From contig JANTQF010000140.1 of the NCBI GenBank assembly GCA_032988165.1, positions 1-64,000 of the forward strand: DNA of 64,000 nucleotides. Direction: 5' to 3'. The translations under genes and the position numbers were made by a program. Shown in pieces: positions 23,961 to 36,374 of the stretch. The DNA is from Emmonsiellopsis sp. PD_33. Taxonomy: Eukaryota > Ascomycota > Eurotiomycetes > Onygenales > Ajellomycetaceae. Positions within the stretch are counted from its first letter, which is position 1; each line of letters opens with the position of its first letter. Below the pieces are notes generated by a model that was given only the letters and a program-made list of their open reading frames with translations, was not told the origin of the DNA and did not search any database.

Positions 23961-24002
23961 TAAGTAGTCATTTCATTTGAAGAAGTTTGGACTTTAGAAG
24001 AT

Positions 24003-25141
24003 GTGGGAACTGACAAGGCCAGAGACTACAAAACCATAGTCAAAACAATAGCTAGTAAAACACCTGCATGTAAGACCAGATCAAAGAAGGATCCAGAGGG
24101 CAGGGAACTAGCTGCTATGGATAATGATAAAGGGAATACCATCTGTTGTCATTGCATTTTGAAATATGTGTACCCAAAGAACTTGGAGAGACCCTGCAAC
24201 CACATTATTGGGTTGAAAAACTCCTGTTCTAATTGTGTATGAGACAAGAAATCCTGCCAGGAAGTTCTGGAAGTGCTGTCAGAGAGTGTTGCAGTTGCAC
24301 ATGCCATGCATGTCTCCTACATGAACACCACAAATGATACTATTAAGGACATGCATCAGATGGACCTGCTGGGTAAGGTAGAGGAGATCAAGCTGGAGTT
24401 GGTAGAGTTGATTGTGAAGGAAAGTGAAGCAAAAAAGAAAAAGAATGTGCAGGTGGTTGTTGGTGGATGGGCAGCAGATTTGGAGCTGATAAAGATAGAA
24501 GCTAAAAAAATTGCTATACTTAATGTGATGGCCTCTAAACTCAAGTAAAGCAGGGAAGTTGGAGAGACCATGCTCAAGCAGTCATCTGTGGCTCTTTTGC
24601 TGATGAAGGTAAATGGATTCCTTGAATTATTATTTTAATCTAGCTAATAAATTATGAATCAGGATATGGAGAAACACCTCAAGGAGATCAGGGGTGCAAT
24701 GAACATCTTGGAGTATAAATTGGCAACAATGGAGTCCAAGCTGCCCCCCCCCATCCAGGATGTATGTATGATAAATCCAACATGAATGACTTATTGCTAA
24801 TTTATATCTTATTTACATAGCAGAAGTGGAAGTTATCCACTTCTGGGGAAATGCCATCCTTAAGCTCAAAATGATGCTCATACCCCTCTACATTTATGAC
24901 CCTGATAAAAAGTTTCTCAGATGTTCATGCAGAGATGGCATGCAGTTCCTCACTCCTGGCTACTATGCCAGAGTCTGTCTCCCAATCTGGGGAATATTAT
25001 GGGCAACACTCTTTGGTTGTCAGACTGCCAAACCCTGGTGGTGTGATCATTGATGAAGAATTAGAGATGGCTATGGAATTAGGGGAGGTAGATAGGGCAG
25101 GGGGTATGGAGGTGGAGGAGGGTGAGCATGGTTTTTTCTAG
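24003..25141 (+). pseudogene. Spliced Cys-rich / coiled-coil / acidic protein gene with three in-frame stops
   Basis: Exons to 24,608, 24,663-24,761 and 24,821-25,141 join in phase 0 through GT-AG introns of 54 and 59 nt. The protein begins with a Cys-rich module (ICCHCILKYVYPKNLERPC, then CSNC and KKSC), continues as a Lys/Glu-rich coiled coil (MDLLGKVEEIKLELVELIVK) and ends acidic (IIDEELEMAMELGEV). Only three stops break it: TGA 24,240-24,242 (CSNCV*DKKSC, where Arg fits), TAA 24,546-24,548 and TGA 24,872-24,874. The frame is open upstream of 24,003, so the true start is not fixed; an ATG at about 23,863 is possible. The architecture resembles, in a different order, the antisense frame inside element B. 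The Cys-rich pattern is one I have seen in uncharacterised fungal proteins near transposons; no function is known to me. Confidence 0.6.
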
Positions 25142-25333
25142 GTTTTTTGGAATGGGTTATGGGTCTGTTTTTTCTTTTTTTTTTTCTAGATATGTAGATA
25201 GGGATAATACAATGAATGGATGTTCTTTTTAATTATTTCCCTATTCTAAAAATGAAAATATAATGAAATATCAAAGTTCTACCCTGGGGGTGGTGTATAC
25301 ACAGTAAATCCAATGCTCTATAGTTATACCATG

Positions 25334-25930
25334 GCTCCAACATGTAGAATGGTGGCAGGACAGTGTGGTAATTAGCCTCCATTGTAATTTGCTCTCTGAT
25401 ATATTTGCTAGAGTATTGTGCCAGATGAATTGTTAATGAAATATTAACATTATATTTCAGAGAATGATGGGAATACTGTTAAATTAAGGTTTACTATCAT
25501 ATCATTGCTCCAACATATAGAATGGTAGCAGGACAGTGTGGTAATTGGCCTTCATTGTAATTTACTCTCCAATATATTTGCTAGAGCATTGTGCCAGATG
25601 AATTGTTAATGAAATATTAACATTATATTTCAGAGAATGGTGGGTATACTGTTAAATTGAGGTTTACTAGCATATCATTACTCTGACACATAGAATAGTA
25701 GTAGAATGGGGTGGTAGCAGTCTACAATTTCATAGAATAGTCATATATTGTCAAAATCCTTCATGATTTTAATATATACAGGTCAAAAGCTTTAACATAA
25801 ATGGAATATCAATGTTAGATTTCAGAGAATAGTGATTCCACAGTAAAATCCACTTTCCACAGTGATATGATAGCTCCAATTTGCATAATGGCATCAGAGC
25901 TGTCAGAGCACCATTCCAGCAGACCATAAA
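25334..25930. repeat. 173-bp tandem repeat, about three copies
   Basis: GCTCCAACATRTAGAATGG starts at 25,334 and 25,507, and a diverged copy starts near 25,680. Each is followed by GACAGTGTGGTAATT, CAGATGAATTGTTAATGAAA and CAGAGAATGRTGGG. A fourth, more distant copy starts near 25,868. Non-coding. Confidence 0.75.
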
Positions 25931-26308
25931 AATCTGGTATGGATAGTATCTCACATTGTTTGCTCACAAGGAGAAGGGGCTCATCAGGTAGCTATTAAAT
26001 TTACATTTAATTATAAAAGTGAGGCCTCTTTGAAAGCTGCTAAATGCTACACAAGCTATTGACCCCCTGAGCATTATAAATGGCTTTTTGACCTACAGTA
26101 TGCTGGTACACCATGGAGCAGAATTGAGAGGGTAGTGAGAGGATTACTACAGCTATTAGGTATGTATGTACTTTGACATAATGTATAAAGTTATATCTGA
26201 TTGCTTGAATATCAATGCTGTAAAAGCAAGAAGTAAAAAATTTTAACAGTCTTAAATGGACTAGCCTCTAGCATAATAATAAAAATTAAACTGCAGCTAT
26301 AGCTTAGT
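25931..26308. other. Host sequence into which element C inserted (left side)
   Basis: CpG-free degenerate DNA. A plus-strand stretch at about 26,022-26,160 reads EASLKAAKCYTSY, one stop, then PPEHYKWLFDLQYAGTPW and RIERVVRGLLQLLG, ending at a GTATGTATG donor-like site. It looks like a remnant exon of an older element; the family is not recognised. Confidence 0.35.
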
Positions 26309-26313
26309 CTACA

Positions 26314-26474
26314 TGTAATTGGAATAACTTGAGATTAAAATATTATGTAGAATAAGGTTGTATTCACTATGTTCCTAAGCTATTTATAGCTATTTATACC
26401 ATGGGGCCTGACTAAGCTATATAGGTGACTAAGTACCATGGATATTTCATGACATGGAGCATGTGCATATAATA
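26314..26474 (-). repeat. 3' LTR of element C
   Basis: 161 bp, beginning TGTAATTGG on plus and matching 50,442-50,602 along its whole length with transitions only by eye. CTACA target site immediately left. Confidence 0.9.
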
Positions 26475-26705
26475 AGTAGCTTCTTTCAGAAAGGCATGCA
26501 ATGCTCTCATTGTAATAGTTACATGTAGAATTATAGAGCTAATAAATGAAACATAAGATCTTGTAATGCATAATATAATAGTGAATAATATGCTAAGTGA
26601 AAAAGAAAACCTTACTTTCTATCCTCATAGTGGTCTCCACACTCTGTAGCTGAGTCATTGTAGAGTATAAAGACTTAAGGGTGTTCATAATATCAGCTTT
26701 TATTA

Positions 26706-29501
26706 TTATTTCTTCTCTATAGCAAATCCTTTTAGATCCTCCTCAAGGTAGTCTTCATCCATACAGCACACCTCATAATAGGACATTTCATATCTCTTAG
26801 TAACTATAAGAATCTTCTTTACTTTCTTTTCTTCAATATCAAGCAATTTGATGAGTCATTATATGGCATGAGTGTAGGCAAGTATGGCATCTTTCTGGAG
26901 GACCATGTTGAGAGCCTTGAGGCTGGCAAATGAGATTAGTACAGACTTAATTGAGTAATTATGAGTGTATCTAGTGAGTCCATTAATAGCTGTATGTAAT
27001 TCTTTGTTAGGCAGGCCTTACATATTATTATATTATATTTCTGTGCCAGACTACTTATTCAGTATTGTCATGGTATCTGCAGGTCTAGTGTTACATAGAT
27101 ACATTAGTTGTAGTGCTACCTTAAGGTTATCTAGTATATCTAGGAGTTTTTTTGGTGTTGTTATTAGTTTCTGCAGCTACTCAATCTTCTATCTAATTCA
27201 CTATGTTATCATCTTTTTAATCATACAGAATAGCACTTCTTTCTTATTTTAGTAATCTATTAGGGTGTTTGCATCATCATTACTGATTTTACACAGCTAA
27301 GCTATGTACTGTACTGCTTGTATGCAATTTTTATCAGCCTTAGAGCTCTCTAGTAAAATCTTCTCTTACTAGGCCATAGTTTCTCCTGCTGCTTCTTAAC
27401 AGTTGATGAGGTTTTTTATCACTTTCTGTCTGATATCAATATCTATAGATACAATATGATTATATGAAACACTCAGATTGATCCATCACTAGATAAGGTC
27501 TGTAGCTTTTTCAAGCTGTATATTACCTAATATGATAACTGCCTTAACTGCTTGTTTAGCTTTAGGAGGGTACATCTATGGAATCTCCTATGTGAGAGGA
27601 GGACTGGGCAGAACTCCTTGAATTTTGCTGCTGAGCTTCTCCTGATTGAGCTGTTAACTCTAAGACTTAAAGATATTATTAGTATTAGTATCATTAAGTT
27701 TCTGTAGGGCCCTTTGTAGTTGCCCATCTATCATACCAAATATATTATGAAATGTAGTGCTGAATGCATGTAGTGTTTTAGCTATAACCTCTACCTTATA
27801 TTACTTTAGCTATTGTAGTTTTATGATGCATTTGATAGCATCTTTGTGGATATATATGTCTTTATTAATGGTATTAGAGGTCTCAGTCATATAAATGTCC
27901 TCTGTGAGGTTATTAAGTTACTTCTCCTATTATTTTATAATATCTTTAGTTATGCAGCTTACAGCAGTCATCTTATTATATGGAGTGCCCATGGATTTTC
28001 AGTTATTCACTACATCACATACTGGCCATACTTTCATATTGCACAGGATTATGACATATTGAACTGCTTCCTTATTTCCCTTGATAACATATAGTATAGG
28101 AGCCTCCATAATAACTATTGGAGTCTTTATGGCAGTTTTATAGCTCTCTGGTTGTAGGAATAGAGTTTCATTGTGAGCCTAATAGTCATTCAAGAGGGCA
28201 TCAATGCTGGTAGAATTATTATCACTAATATATCCTTCATCATCAGTGTTCTCTGGTATATCTGCTGATCTATCAGTTATAATCTAATTATCATTTTATA
28301 GGCATTTAAGGATCTTAGCCTCTATACAGTTAAGTCTCTAAGCTGGGATGTACATTATGGAAGGGCATCTAATGTGGAAGGATTAAGTTTACTCAATTTA
28401 CTTCTAGTAGTTCTGATGGTAAAGGTTATTTATAATATTTATAATATCTTGCTTAGTTGTGCCTGATGGGAAGATCATGGTGTTCTGGCATTCCCATTCA
28501 TTCAGTAGAATGTTGATTTCTCAGTTTCACACTGTAGCTCTCTAATTCTATAGGTATACATATTACTTCTCATTTGTAATATATTTATCTATCTTGTATC
28601 TACTTTGAATGTTCAGCACAGCTTGCTGGCATACTTCTCTAATTGTGTATGCATCATCATATCTGATCTCACTCTCACTAAGGTGTTTTCTGAGGAAATT
28701 GCACACTTTATAACCTGGATTATGAGAGGTATTTCAGAGGAAGATGAGTTTATTTGTGTTGTTGATTATTTTCATGTTACTAGTCTTATTATTCTTATTT
28801 TATTTATCTTTAATCCTATTAATTGTCATTTCAATCTTGATCTTCAGATGTTCTACTTGAGGCTCTAATAGAGATTTTTTTGGCTCAGGGCCTTGGAAGT
28901 TCCAGCCCTTTCCTGGGTTCACACATATCTTTAGAATTGAAAATCATAAGAAATTCCCAGTAATAAAGAGTGCTAGAGTTATGTTTTCTTTCTTAGTCTA
29001 TCTTGCTTTATAATCTTTCAGTTAGGAAACTAGTCTATTATCATAAAGTATTTAACTGCATCTCTGGTCTTCCAGGCTAGTAATAATGATTTGTAGAGCT
29101 AAGATCAACATTGTATTAATAACTGTGATAAGGAATTCATGATATTTCATGTTCATAATGAGTATATCTATTTCTCAGTCTGAATAATCTAAAGTTTTAA
29201 GTATCTATTTCACTTACTTCTCATCTACCTTCTTATTTATTATTCTTTATTTCCTCTTTATGTCATCAGCTCTACCTGCAGGGAAGCTGTTACTAATGTT
29301 GAGATCTATAAGATTCATTGTACTGGCTGGAAAGTTGATAGTTACCTGAAGTATTTAGCATCTCTTTCTGAGGATTTTTACTGATATAAGAGGCACACTG
29401 GTAGGTCTATATTGCTTTGTAATTTTAAATGTAGAGGCATTTTTATCTTTAACCTTCTTAGCTCTATCTTTACCATTATCTTTATTACTGCAGGATGCCA
29501 T
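26706..29501 (-). pseudogene. Element C extra frame (ORF3) between pol and the 3' LTR, 931 codons
   Basis: From ATG 29,501 (context CACCATGGCA) one minus-strand frame can be followed to TAA-TAA-TAA at 26,708 with no frameshift. I checked register at codons 1, 590 (FGMIDG) and 915 (DEDYLEED). It starts MASCSNKDNGKDRAKKVKDK and contains NPGKGWNFQGPEPKK, IRYDDAYTIREVCQQAVLN and DGQLQRALQKLNDTNTN. Composition is Lys/Glu/Asn/Ile-rich and suggests helices or coiled coil. No signal peptide, membrane segment or CX2C motif argues for an envelope protein. Stops are TGA, TAA and TAG, as expected from C-to-T decay. Position is that of env in some Ty3 elements, but I cannot name a homolog. An unrelated gene captured by the element or an older insertion are the alternatives. 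Confidence 0.6.
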
Positions 29502-30214
29502 GGTGACTTTATGTCTTATGGTATGAAGGTAGGTGTGCAAGTGTGAGTGGGTAGGAGTAGAAAGGAGTGATTTTAGATAAATTATATATATATAGGATTG
29601 GTGAAGTGTTATCAGTGAACTTGCCATGGCAACAATTATGAATGTCTGTAGATTTTAAAGACTGAGTTCCTCAATGCTATGAGAAGTCCCTACATTTAGT
29701 GAATGTTTATTTTATATCTTATTGTAGAGATGATATTTGCCATGAAAAGTCTATAGCTTTTGGTAAATTCCTCAGTAAGATCATTATATGTGGTGAATAC
29801 AATTAAGATGATGGGAGTGTGCAGCAAACATGTTAGTAAACAATGAGATGTAGAATAACAATGGGGAAATACATATCAGAGTTTGAGCAGACTAGTGGGA
29901 TAATACTATTATAGATGTAAATGTATGAGTACATAGAGGTACTATCTATACAAGCTGGTGTAACAATGAGGTGATGGAGATTCCATGAAATAAAGAATTT
30001 AATCAGGTAATAAAGATGTTAATATCATGCAGGAGTATGAAATCTTTATGACTAGTAATTGCATGTTTTCTTTCTAATTTATATTCTATGAATATTAAAG
30101 CACTTTTAGGGTTCTTTCAGGTTTTTTAGAAGGCTAGGTCACTGCTTTTGCAGGGCAGCCTCATCACAGTCTTATTAGCAATATAGATTCTTCCTAGTTA
30201 TACTCATATTATTA

Positions 30215-30957
30215 TATAAGCTTCTTTACCTCTTAGAGAGTGTGCTCTGGGTATCATCTATCTTCTTCTAGGCTATAGCCCTTCTACCTTATGAGGTATT
30301 TAATCTTATCACCACATTTGAGAGTCTTTATCTATTTTACTATTATTTTTTCTATCTCATATGATTTCCATTCATCTGAATCTCCTTCCATTGTGACAGG
30401 GCCTGATACTAGTAGAGTGTGCCCAAAGAGGTCTTCCTCCTGTGGGGTGAGTTCCAGATGAGCAATGAAAATCACAGGATGTATGTAGAAGTATACTGAG
30501 AGGTTCAGAAGATAGGTGAGGCTACTAACTTGGTAATAGATTGTGAAGGAGCCTGCATATTAAGAGGCAAACTTACTATAAGCCTGGAGCAGTGGTGTAT
30601 TATATTCTTTACCAATTCAAAGGAGCATCTTATCATTTGTGGTAAAGAACCTTGAAGTATGCTTCTTATTGTAATACTTCTTTATAAATATTACTACTGT
30701 GTGGAGTGCCTCATTCATGTTGAGGTAGCTGGAGAAATCCTGGGAACTTTAATCTTGAAATATCTGTACTAGCTGGAGCAGCATTTTAAGCTTCTGGTTA
30801 TATATATATTGATGGGGGGATATTCCTGTCACTGATGCTGTGACACTATTGAAGAGTACTTAAAGTGAGAGGACTAAGTTCTCTTATTGCTGTAAATCTT
30901 CTAGGGTTATAATTATATGTTAGAGGGCAATCTCATATATTTAGTTTGTAATTTCTG
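30215..30957 (-). pseudogene. Element C integrase C-terminal part and chromodomain
   Basis: Continues the integrase interrupted at 44,256. Joining GGTCAATCAGAG (ending at the right flank of element A) to ATTACAAACTAA (left flank) restores the reading DGQSE-ITN*IYEIAL, the conserved DG-E-N-E-L region of integrase. Further on comes VLFNSVTASVTGISPHQ, and at about 30,375-30,215 a chromodomain with EKIIVK*IKTL, KIKYLIR*KGY and W-YPEHTL-like sequence (stops replacing Arg/Trp). Chromodomains bind methylated H3 in this class of elements. Confidence 0.75.
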
Positions 30958-31211
30958 TGTGAAGGGCTATGCCCTTATACCCTATATCTGTAGCTCACCC
31001 AAACTTCATCTGATCTCTGACTGCCTGATTAGATGCCTCTAACTGGGCCTTCATATGAATATTTATCCACTCTGACCTTATGTAATTTCCTTCTATTTAT
31101 ATTGCATGATCTCACAATTCCTTTCCCTTTTTCCTTCCTTTCTCTAGTGATTACAATCTTGATTCTAGTATATAACTTGCATGATCTACTTATCAGAGCA
31201 TGCTTGTTACA
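30958..31211 (+). repeat. 5' LTR of element A
   Basis: 254 bp, TG...CA termini. Differs from the split 3' LTR mostly at CA/TG pairs, for example CTCACCCAAAC here against CTTGCCTGAAC in the 3' copy. Confidence 0.9.
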
Positions 31212-31625
31212 TTTTGTAATCACTTGCTTAATCTCTTCTCAGAGATCCTCATTATATTTACCTTTCAAACATGACTTGCATGTATAGCAGATTCCTCTAA
31301 ATGCAATTTACATGTATAGTAAACTCTTCTAAAATCTGAAATACAACTTGTCTAGCTCAGCTCCACTGGATGATGTGTCAGCAAAAGGCCCCAAAGCCCT
31401 AATGATCTATATTAATATCTCATGAGATTTTCCTCCAAACTTTCTGAATCCTTCAAACTTTCTGAATTCTTCAAACTCTCTGAATTTAAATAATCTTTTA
31501 AATCTATCATAAATATAGACTCTCTGTGTGAAGATAGCATCCCTTCTTAAAGCTCTGACACTGAATTTCAAAACTTCATTTAGCAGCTCACAAACAAGAT
31601 TGACCTCATTACTGAATAAAATTAC

Positions 31626-32560
31626 ATGCCCACACTAACTTCAGTTCTTGCTCTAACCCCTGCTCACTCAATTGCTCCTTTTGATGACTTCCTAAAATGC
31701 CTGAAGGAGAGGCTCATCATCCTTGAGAAATTCACAGGCAAACAAGTCTTCAAATATCCTGCCTGACACCTCAGTGTGGAGGCCAAAATCATTTTAAACA
31801 GCCTTGCAATTAAATCTCTTACTGACTAGGCCTGATACATCTACACCTGACTCTCTGGCACCACCATCATCTGATTCCACTCTTGGATGAAGGTCAATGC
31901 CAAGCTCATTCCTATAATCCTTGATATCATTCTCAATTAGCTCAACATCCTTTTCTCTGATCCTTTAGTGGCTTAGAAGGCCCTGACCTGGCTGTACAGT
32001 ATTCACCAGAAGACTGATCCACTTACTATCTTTCTCCCAAAATTTGATTAGAAAATCCTAGAAGCTGGTAGCTAGTTATGAGATGACACTGTCAAGAAAG
32101 CCCTGCTCAAGAAGGCCATCAAGTTTGAGCTCCTACAGCAGACTGTTGCCTTCATTGAACCTCCCATATACCTTAAATATTACATGAAGCTCCATGGTAT
32201 AGAGAACAACCTATTTAAGGTCAAGGCCATTTAAGGCTGAATCTATAGTAATATTTCTATTACCTCTAGAGTAATCTTCCTCAGAGTAACTTAGCTCTAT
32301 AATCTAAACACTATAGACTGAAAGCTAACAGCTTGTGTGAATGGTTTCTGTATCCCTAATATGACTATTATTACTATCACTGACTGCTGTGCCTGAGGTG
32401 TTTGCATTAACTGTAATAAATCTGAGCACAGAGCTGCTAACTGCTATAGCACCCATGTTCCCCTGAAATTACCTGTACAATCTGTGAATGTGCAGACTAA
32501 GCTCAAAGAAGAGGAGGACTTTGAAGATGTCAAATCAGACTTGGGAAAAGACTAGCTTCT
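31626..32560 (+). pseudogene. Element A gag
   Basis: ATG 31,626 opens MPTLTSVLALTPAHSIAPFD, a typical fungal Gypsy gag start. The frame is interrupted by TGA and TAG codons, the first inside YPA*HLS where Arg fits. Near the end, 32,403-32,444 encodes CINCNKSEHRAANC, an intact CX2CX4HX4C zinc knuckle for RNA binding. Not functional as it stands. Confidence 0.8.
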
Positions 32561-32589
32561 ATGTGAAATTGTGAGTAGAAGCTCCCAGA

Positions 32590-35500
32590 GTTAGATAGAA
32601 AGATCTTTGAGAAGAAAATGATAGTTCCAGCAATTCTTATATCTATCATAGTTAATTATTCTTTTAATATAAATGTTATGGTAGATAGCAGCTGCTGTTA
32701 CTACACAATAATTCACCCTTGCATGGTTAATCATTATAATCTCCCATGTATTCTAATTGTCCTCTAAAAGATTGAAGGTGTCAGTGGTGATACTGGTGGC
32801 TTCATATAAAATATGGTGAAGCTTGATGTTGATGTTGGCAGATTTCTCTGAGAAAATGCTTATACATATAAAATTGAGAATCTCTCATATAACTTCATGT
32901 TAGGCCTATCTTGGTTATCTGAACATCAAGCTCTCATTGATGCACATAACTGGTGTGTTGTGTTCCCTAGAGATATCCATATGTCTGAAAAGGATGTCTA
33001 TAAGACTATCAACCTTCATTAGATCTCTGCTAATACCTTTAAACTCCTTCAATATTATAATTGGAAGCTCAAGTCTTAATCCCCTGTCAAAATCTTCACC
33101 ACTAGCATGTCTGACATAGAGAAAGCTCTCTCCTGACTCTCTAAAAAGCTGAAGACTGACCTCATGATAGTTCTTCTCTCACACTATCATGAATTCCTTG
33201 ATGTTTTTGATCATAAAGCTGCTGAGAAGCTCCTGCCATTCTGCAGTGTGCACAATCATTATATTAAATTTAAAAAGATGGATGGCAAAGATCTCCAGCT
33301 GCCCTGGGGACCCCTATACAACATATCATGCAATGAACTATTTGTGCTCCATAAGACCCTTAATGACCTTCTTGATAAAGGTTTCATCTGAGTTAGCAAT
33401 TTGCCTGCTAGTGTGCCTGTCCTTTTTGCTAAGAAGTCTGATGAAGGCCTCTGATTCTGTGTAGATTATCATAGCCTCAACTGACTCACAAGAAAAGACT
33501 GTTATTTACTATCATTAATCAATGAGACTCTTAAATGAATTAGATAAGCCAAGTAGTTCATAAAGTTTGATGTTATCTTCATATTTTATAAGATTTAAAT
33601 TGCAGAAGGAGATGAATAGCTAACTATCTTTTGCATGAGATATGATCTGTTTGAATGGATAGTTACCCCCTTTAGCCTCATAAATGCTCTAAGCACCTTC
33701 TAGAAGTACATCAACTGGGCCCTATAAGACTATTTAGATGAATTTGCCTCTGCCTACCTTAATAACATTCTTATCTTCACTGATAGATCCTACAAATAGC
33801 ATCAAGAGTATGTCTGAAAAGTCCTCACTTATCTCTATGAACACAGTCTCCTGATTAATATTAATAAATCCACTTTTGAAGTTTAAGAGATGACCTACCT
33901 TGGCTTCATCATAGAGGTAGGGAAGGGAGTCTATATGGACCCCAAGAAGATTACTACTATTCTTGAATGGGAGGCCCCTACAACTGTAAAAGATGTGTAA
34001 GACTTCCTAGGATTCATAAATTTCTACTGATGCTTCATTTGAGACTTCTCTGACATCATCTGACTACTGATTGATCTCACACACAAAGATTAATAGTTCT
34101 AGTAGTCTAAAGAAGCAGACAAGGTATTTATATGCCTTAAGAAGATGTTCATCTTCATCCTGATGCTCATTGCATTTGATTCTGACTACCTGATAGTAGT
34201 TGAAACAGACTCCTCTAGTTATATCACAGGTAGCACTCTCATGCAATAAGATGATGAAGGTGTTCTGTGACTCTATGCATTCATGTCTAAAAAGCTCAGT
34301 CCTACTAAAGCTAACTATAAGATTTATGACAAGAAACTCCTTACTATCATCTGATGTCTAAAGGAATGGGACTCTGAACTCCACAGTGTGAAAGACTTCA
34401 AAATTATTATAAATCATAAGAACCTCTGATATTTCATAACAACCTATAAACTCTCTAAATACTAGATGTATTGAGTTAAATTTCTCAGCTACTTTCATTT
34501 TACAATTCATTATTACTCTGGCACAGAAAACTTCATGGCTGACACCCTCTTCTGATGTGAACAGGATATGCCTTCTGAAGACTCTGATGCCCACTGAGCA
34601 AACTATGAATAGAGACTATTAGATCTGTAGATCCTCAAAGAATCTAAAGTAATGCTACATGGAGTAATATGTGCCTCACTTGTTATCCTGCTAATTATGA
34701 CTATCTCATTCCTGCTCTAGAGACTCTAGGACACTGCTGCTGCCTCTGATGAATGCCTTCAGATGATGACCTAGATCATTCAAGATAAAGCTTACTGTTT
34801 TCTATCTGAACTTCAAGCTCATATTGATATTGCTGAATGCTTTATAGACCCTGACTTCTAATTATACTTCTAGGGGAGGTGGTAGGTTTCTGATTTAGAA
34901 TCATTATGCACCTGAATCATGCAAGAAACTCACAATTCTCTGATGACCAGCTATTTAGACTACAAAGTACTCTACCAAATTTTATCTTAAGATTTCTACT
35001 AGCCCAACATGTCTCAGAGCATCTGACAGTTCACCTGGAACTACAATATCTACTGATCTATTATCACTTGGTGGGACTACTACCAAGGTCTGCTTAAATC
35101 TCTCCTGATCTCTGAATATGTCTGGTGTGATGTTACCATCAATTTTGCAGTAAATCTCCCTATGAGTAATAGCTGCAAGAATATTCTTATCATTATTGAC
35201 TGCCTCAGTAAAGATGTTATCCTTAAACCCTATATGAAGATAGATGTACCTATAGTGGCTAAAGCCTTCCTCTAAAGTCCATTTTATCACCAGTATGATC
35301 TACTCTGTATAATTATCTCAGACTGTGGAATCCAGTTCATCAGAGCTGTCTGGACTCAAATCTGCCAGCTCCTTAAGATCTCTCAACACCTTTTAACTGC
35401 CTATCACCCTGAAACTGATAGCAGCACTGAATATATAATTCAGACAACTAAGAATTACCTCTGAAAGTTCTATTCATATACTTAGGATGACTAGAATGAA

Positions 35501-36253
35501 CTCCTCCTGCATGCTAAATTTGCAATTAATAGCTATAATACTATCAGCACTGATATCAGCCTATTTTTCCTCTCACATAGTTATAACCTTGAAGTCCTTA
35601 ATCTTACTGAATCATCTGAACCTTCCACTTCACCTCACAATTCAATCCAAATTGTAGACACCATCATCTTGAAACTCCAGCAAGCTCACAAGTGGGCTGA
35701 ATCCTTCATGGCCAGTGCTCAGCAGGATCAATAGGACTGCATGAATGCCTGCTGAAATCCTACTGAACACTATGAGATAGGTAATAAGGTCTAGCTAGAC
35801 CTCTGAAACATCACAATTAATTGCCTATCTTGCACACTTAACTATTAATATGCCAAGTACATCATTGTTGAAGTCCTGAGAAGTCATAACTACTATCTTG
35901 ACACACCACCCAGAATTCACAATGTGTTTCATATAAACCTGCTCTGTAAGGCCTCTACTAACTTGTTCTCCTTGCAAGAGATCACCAACTGGCATCTGCC
36001 TGGCATCATTGAGGAAGATAATGAGGTAGAATATGAGATTAAAGCCATCCTCAACTGCTACCACTATAGATGAGGATTTCAGTACCTGATGAAGTAACTC
36101 AGATATGAGGCTCCTTCATGAGAACTAATCTCCACTCTACAGGACACTGCTGTGCTTGCCTGTTATAAAGAGCTGCACCTACTCAATGAGACTCTACCTG
36201 CACTGCCCCATGTTCAATTTTCTGACCCCTTCTGCCTGTCCTCCAAATCTGAA
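32590..36253 (+). pseudogene. Element A pol (protease, RT, RNase H, integrase, chromodomain)
   Basis: The protease-to-RT region contains SYNFMLGLSWLSEHQALIDA and HYHEFLDVFDHKAAEKLLPF. RT follows with LLDKGFI*VSN, VLFAKKSDEGL*FCVDYHSL and FEWIVTPFSLINA; the active-site box at 33,756-33,767 reads YLNN instead of YLDD. RNase H/connection has LGFINFY and SYKIYDKELL-like sequence. Integrase (about 34,900-35,600) includes LLTAYHPETDSSTE. A degenerate chromodomain lies at about 36,000-36,170 (YEIKAILNCYHY, GFQYLMK). The end is marked by the purine-rich tract before 36,267. Stops are mostly TGA where Arg fits. Confidence 0.85.
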
Positions 36254-36266
36254 TAGGGAGGGATAA

Positions 36267-36374
36267 TGTGAAGGGCTATACTCTTATACCCTATATTCAT
36301 AGCTTGCCTGAACTTTACCTAATCTCTGACTGCTCAATTAGATGCCTCCAACTGGGCCTTCATATGAATGTTTA
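36267..36374 (+). repeat. 3' LTR of element A, left fragment
   Basis: First 108 bp of the LTR, ending in the GTTTA target site (36,370-36,374) of element B. Continues at 44,105. Confidence 0.92.
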
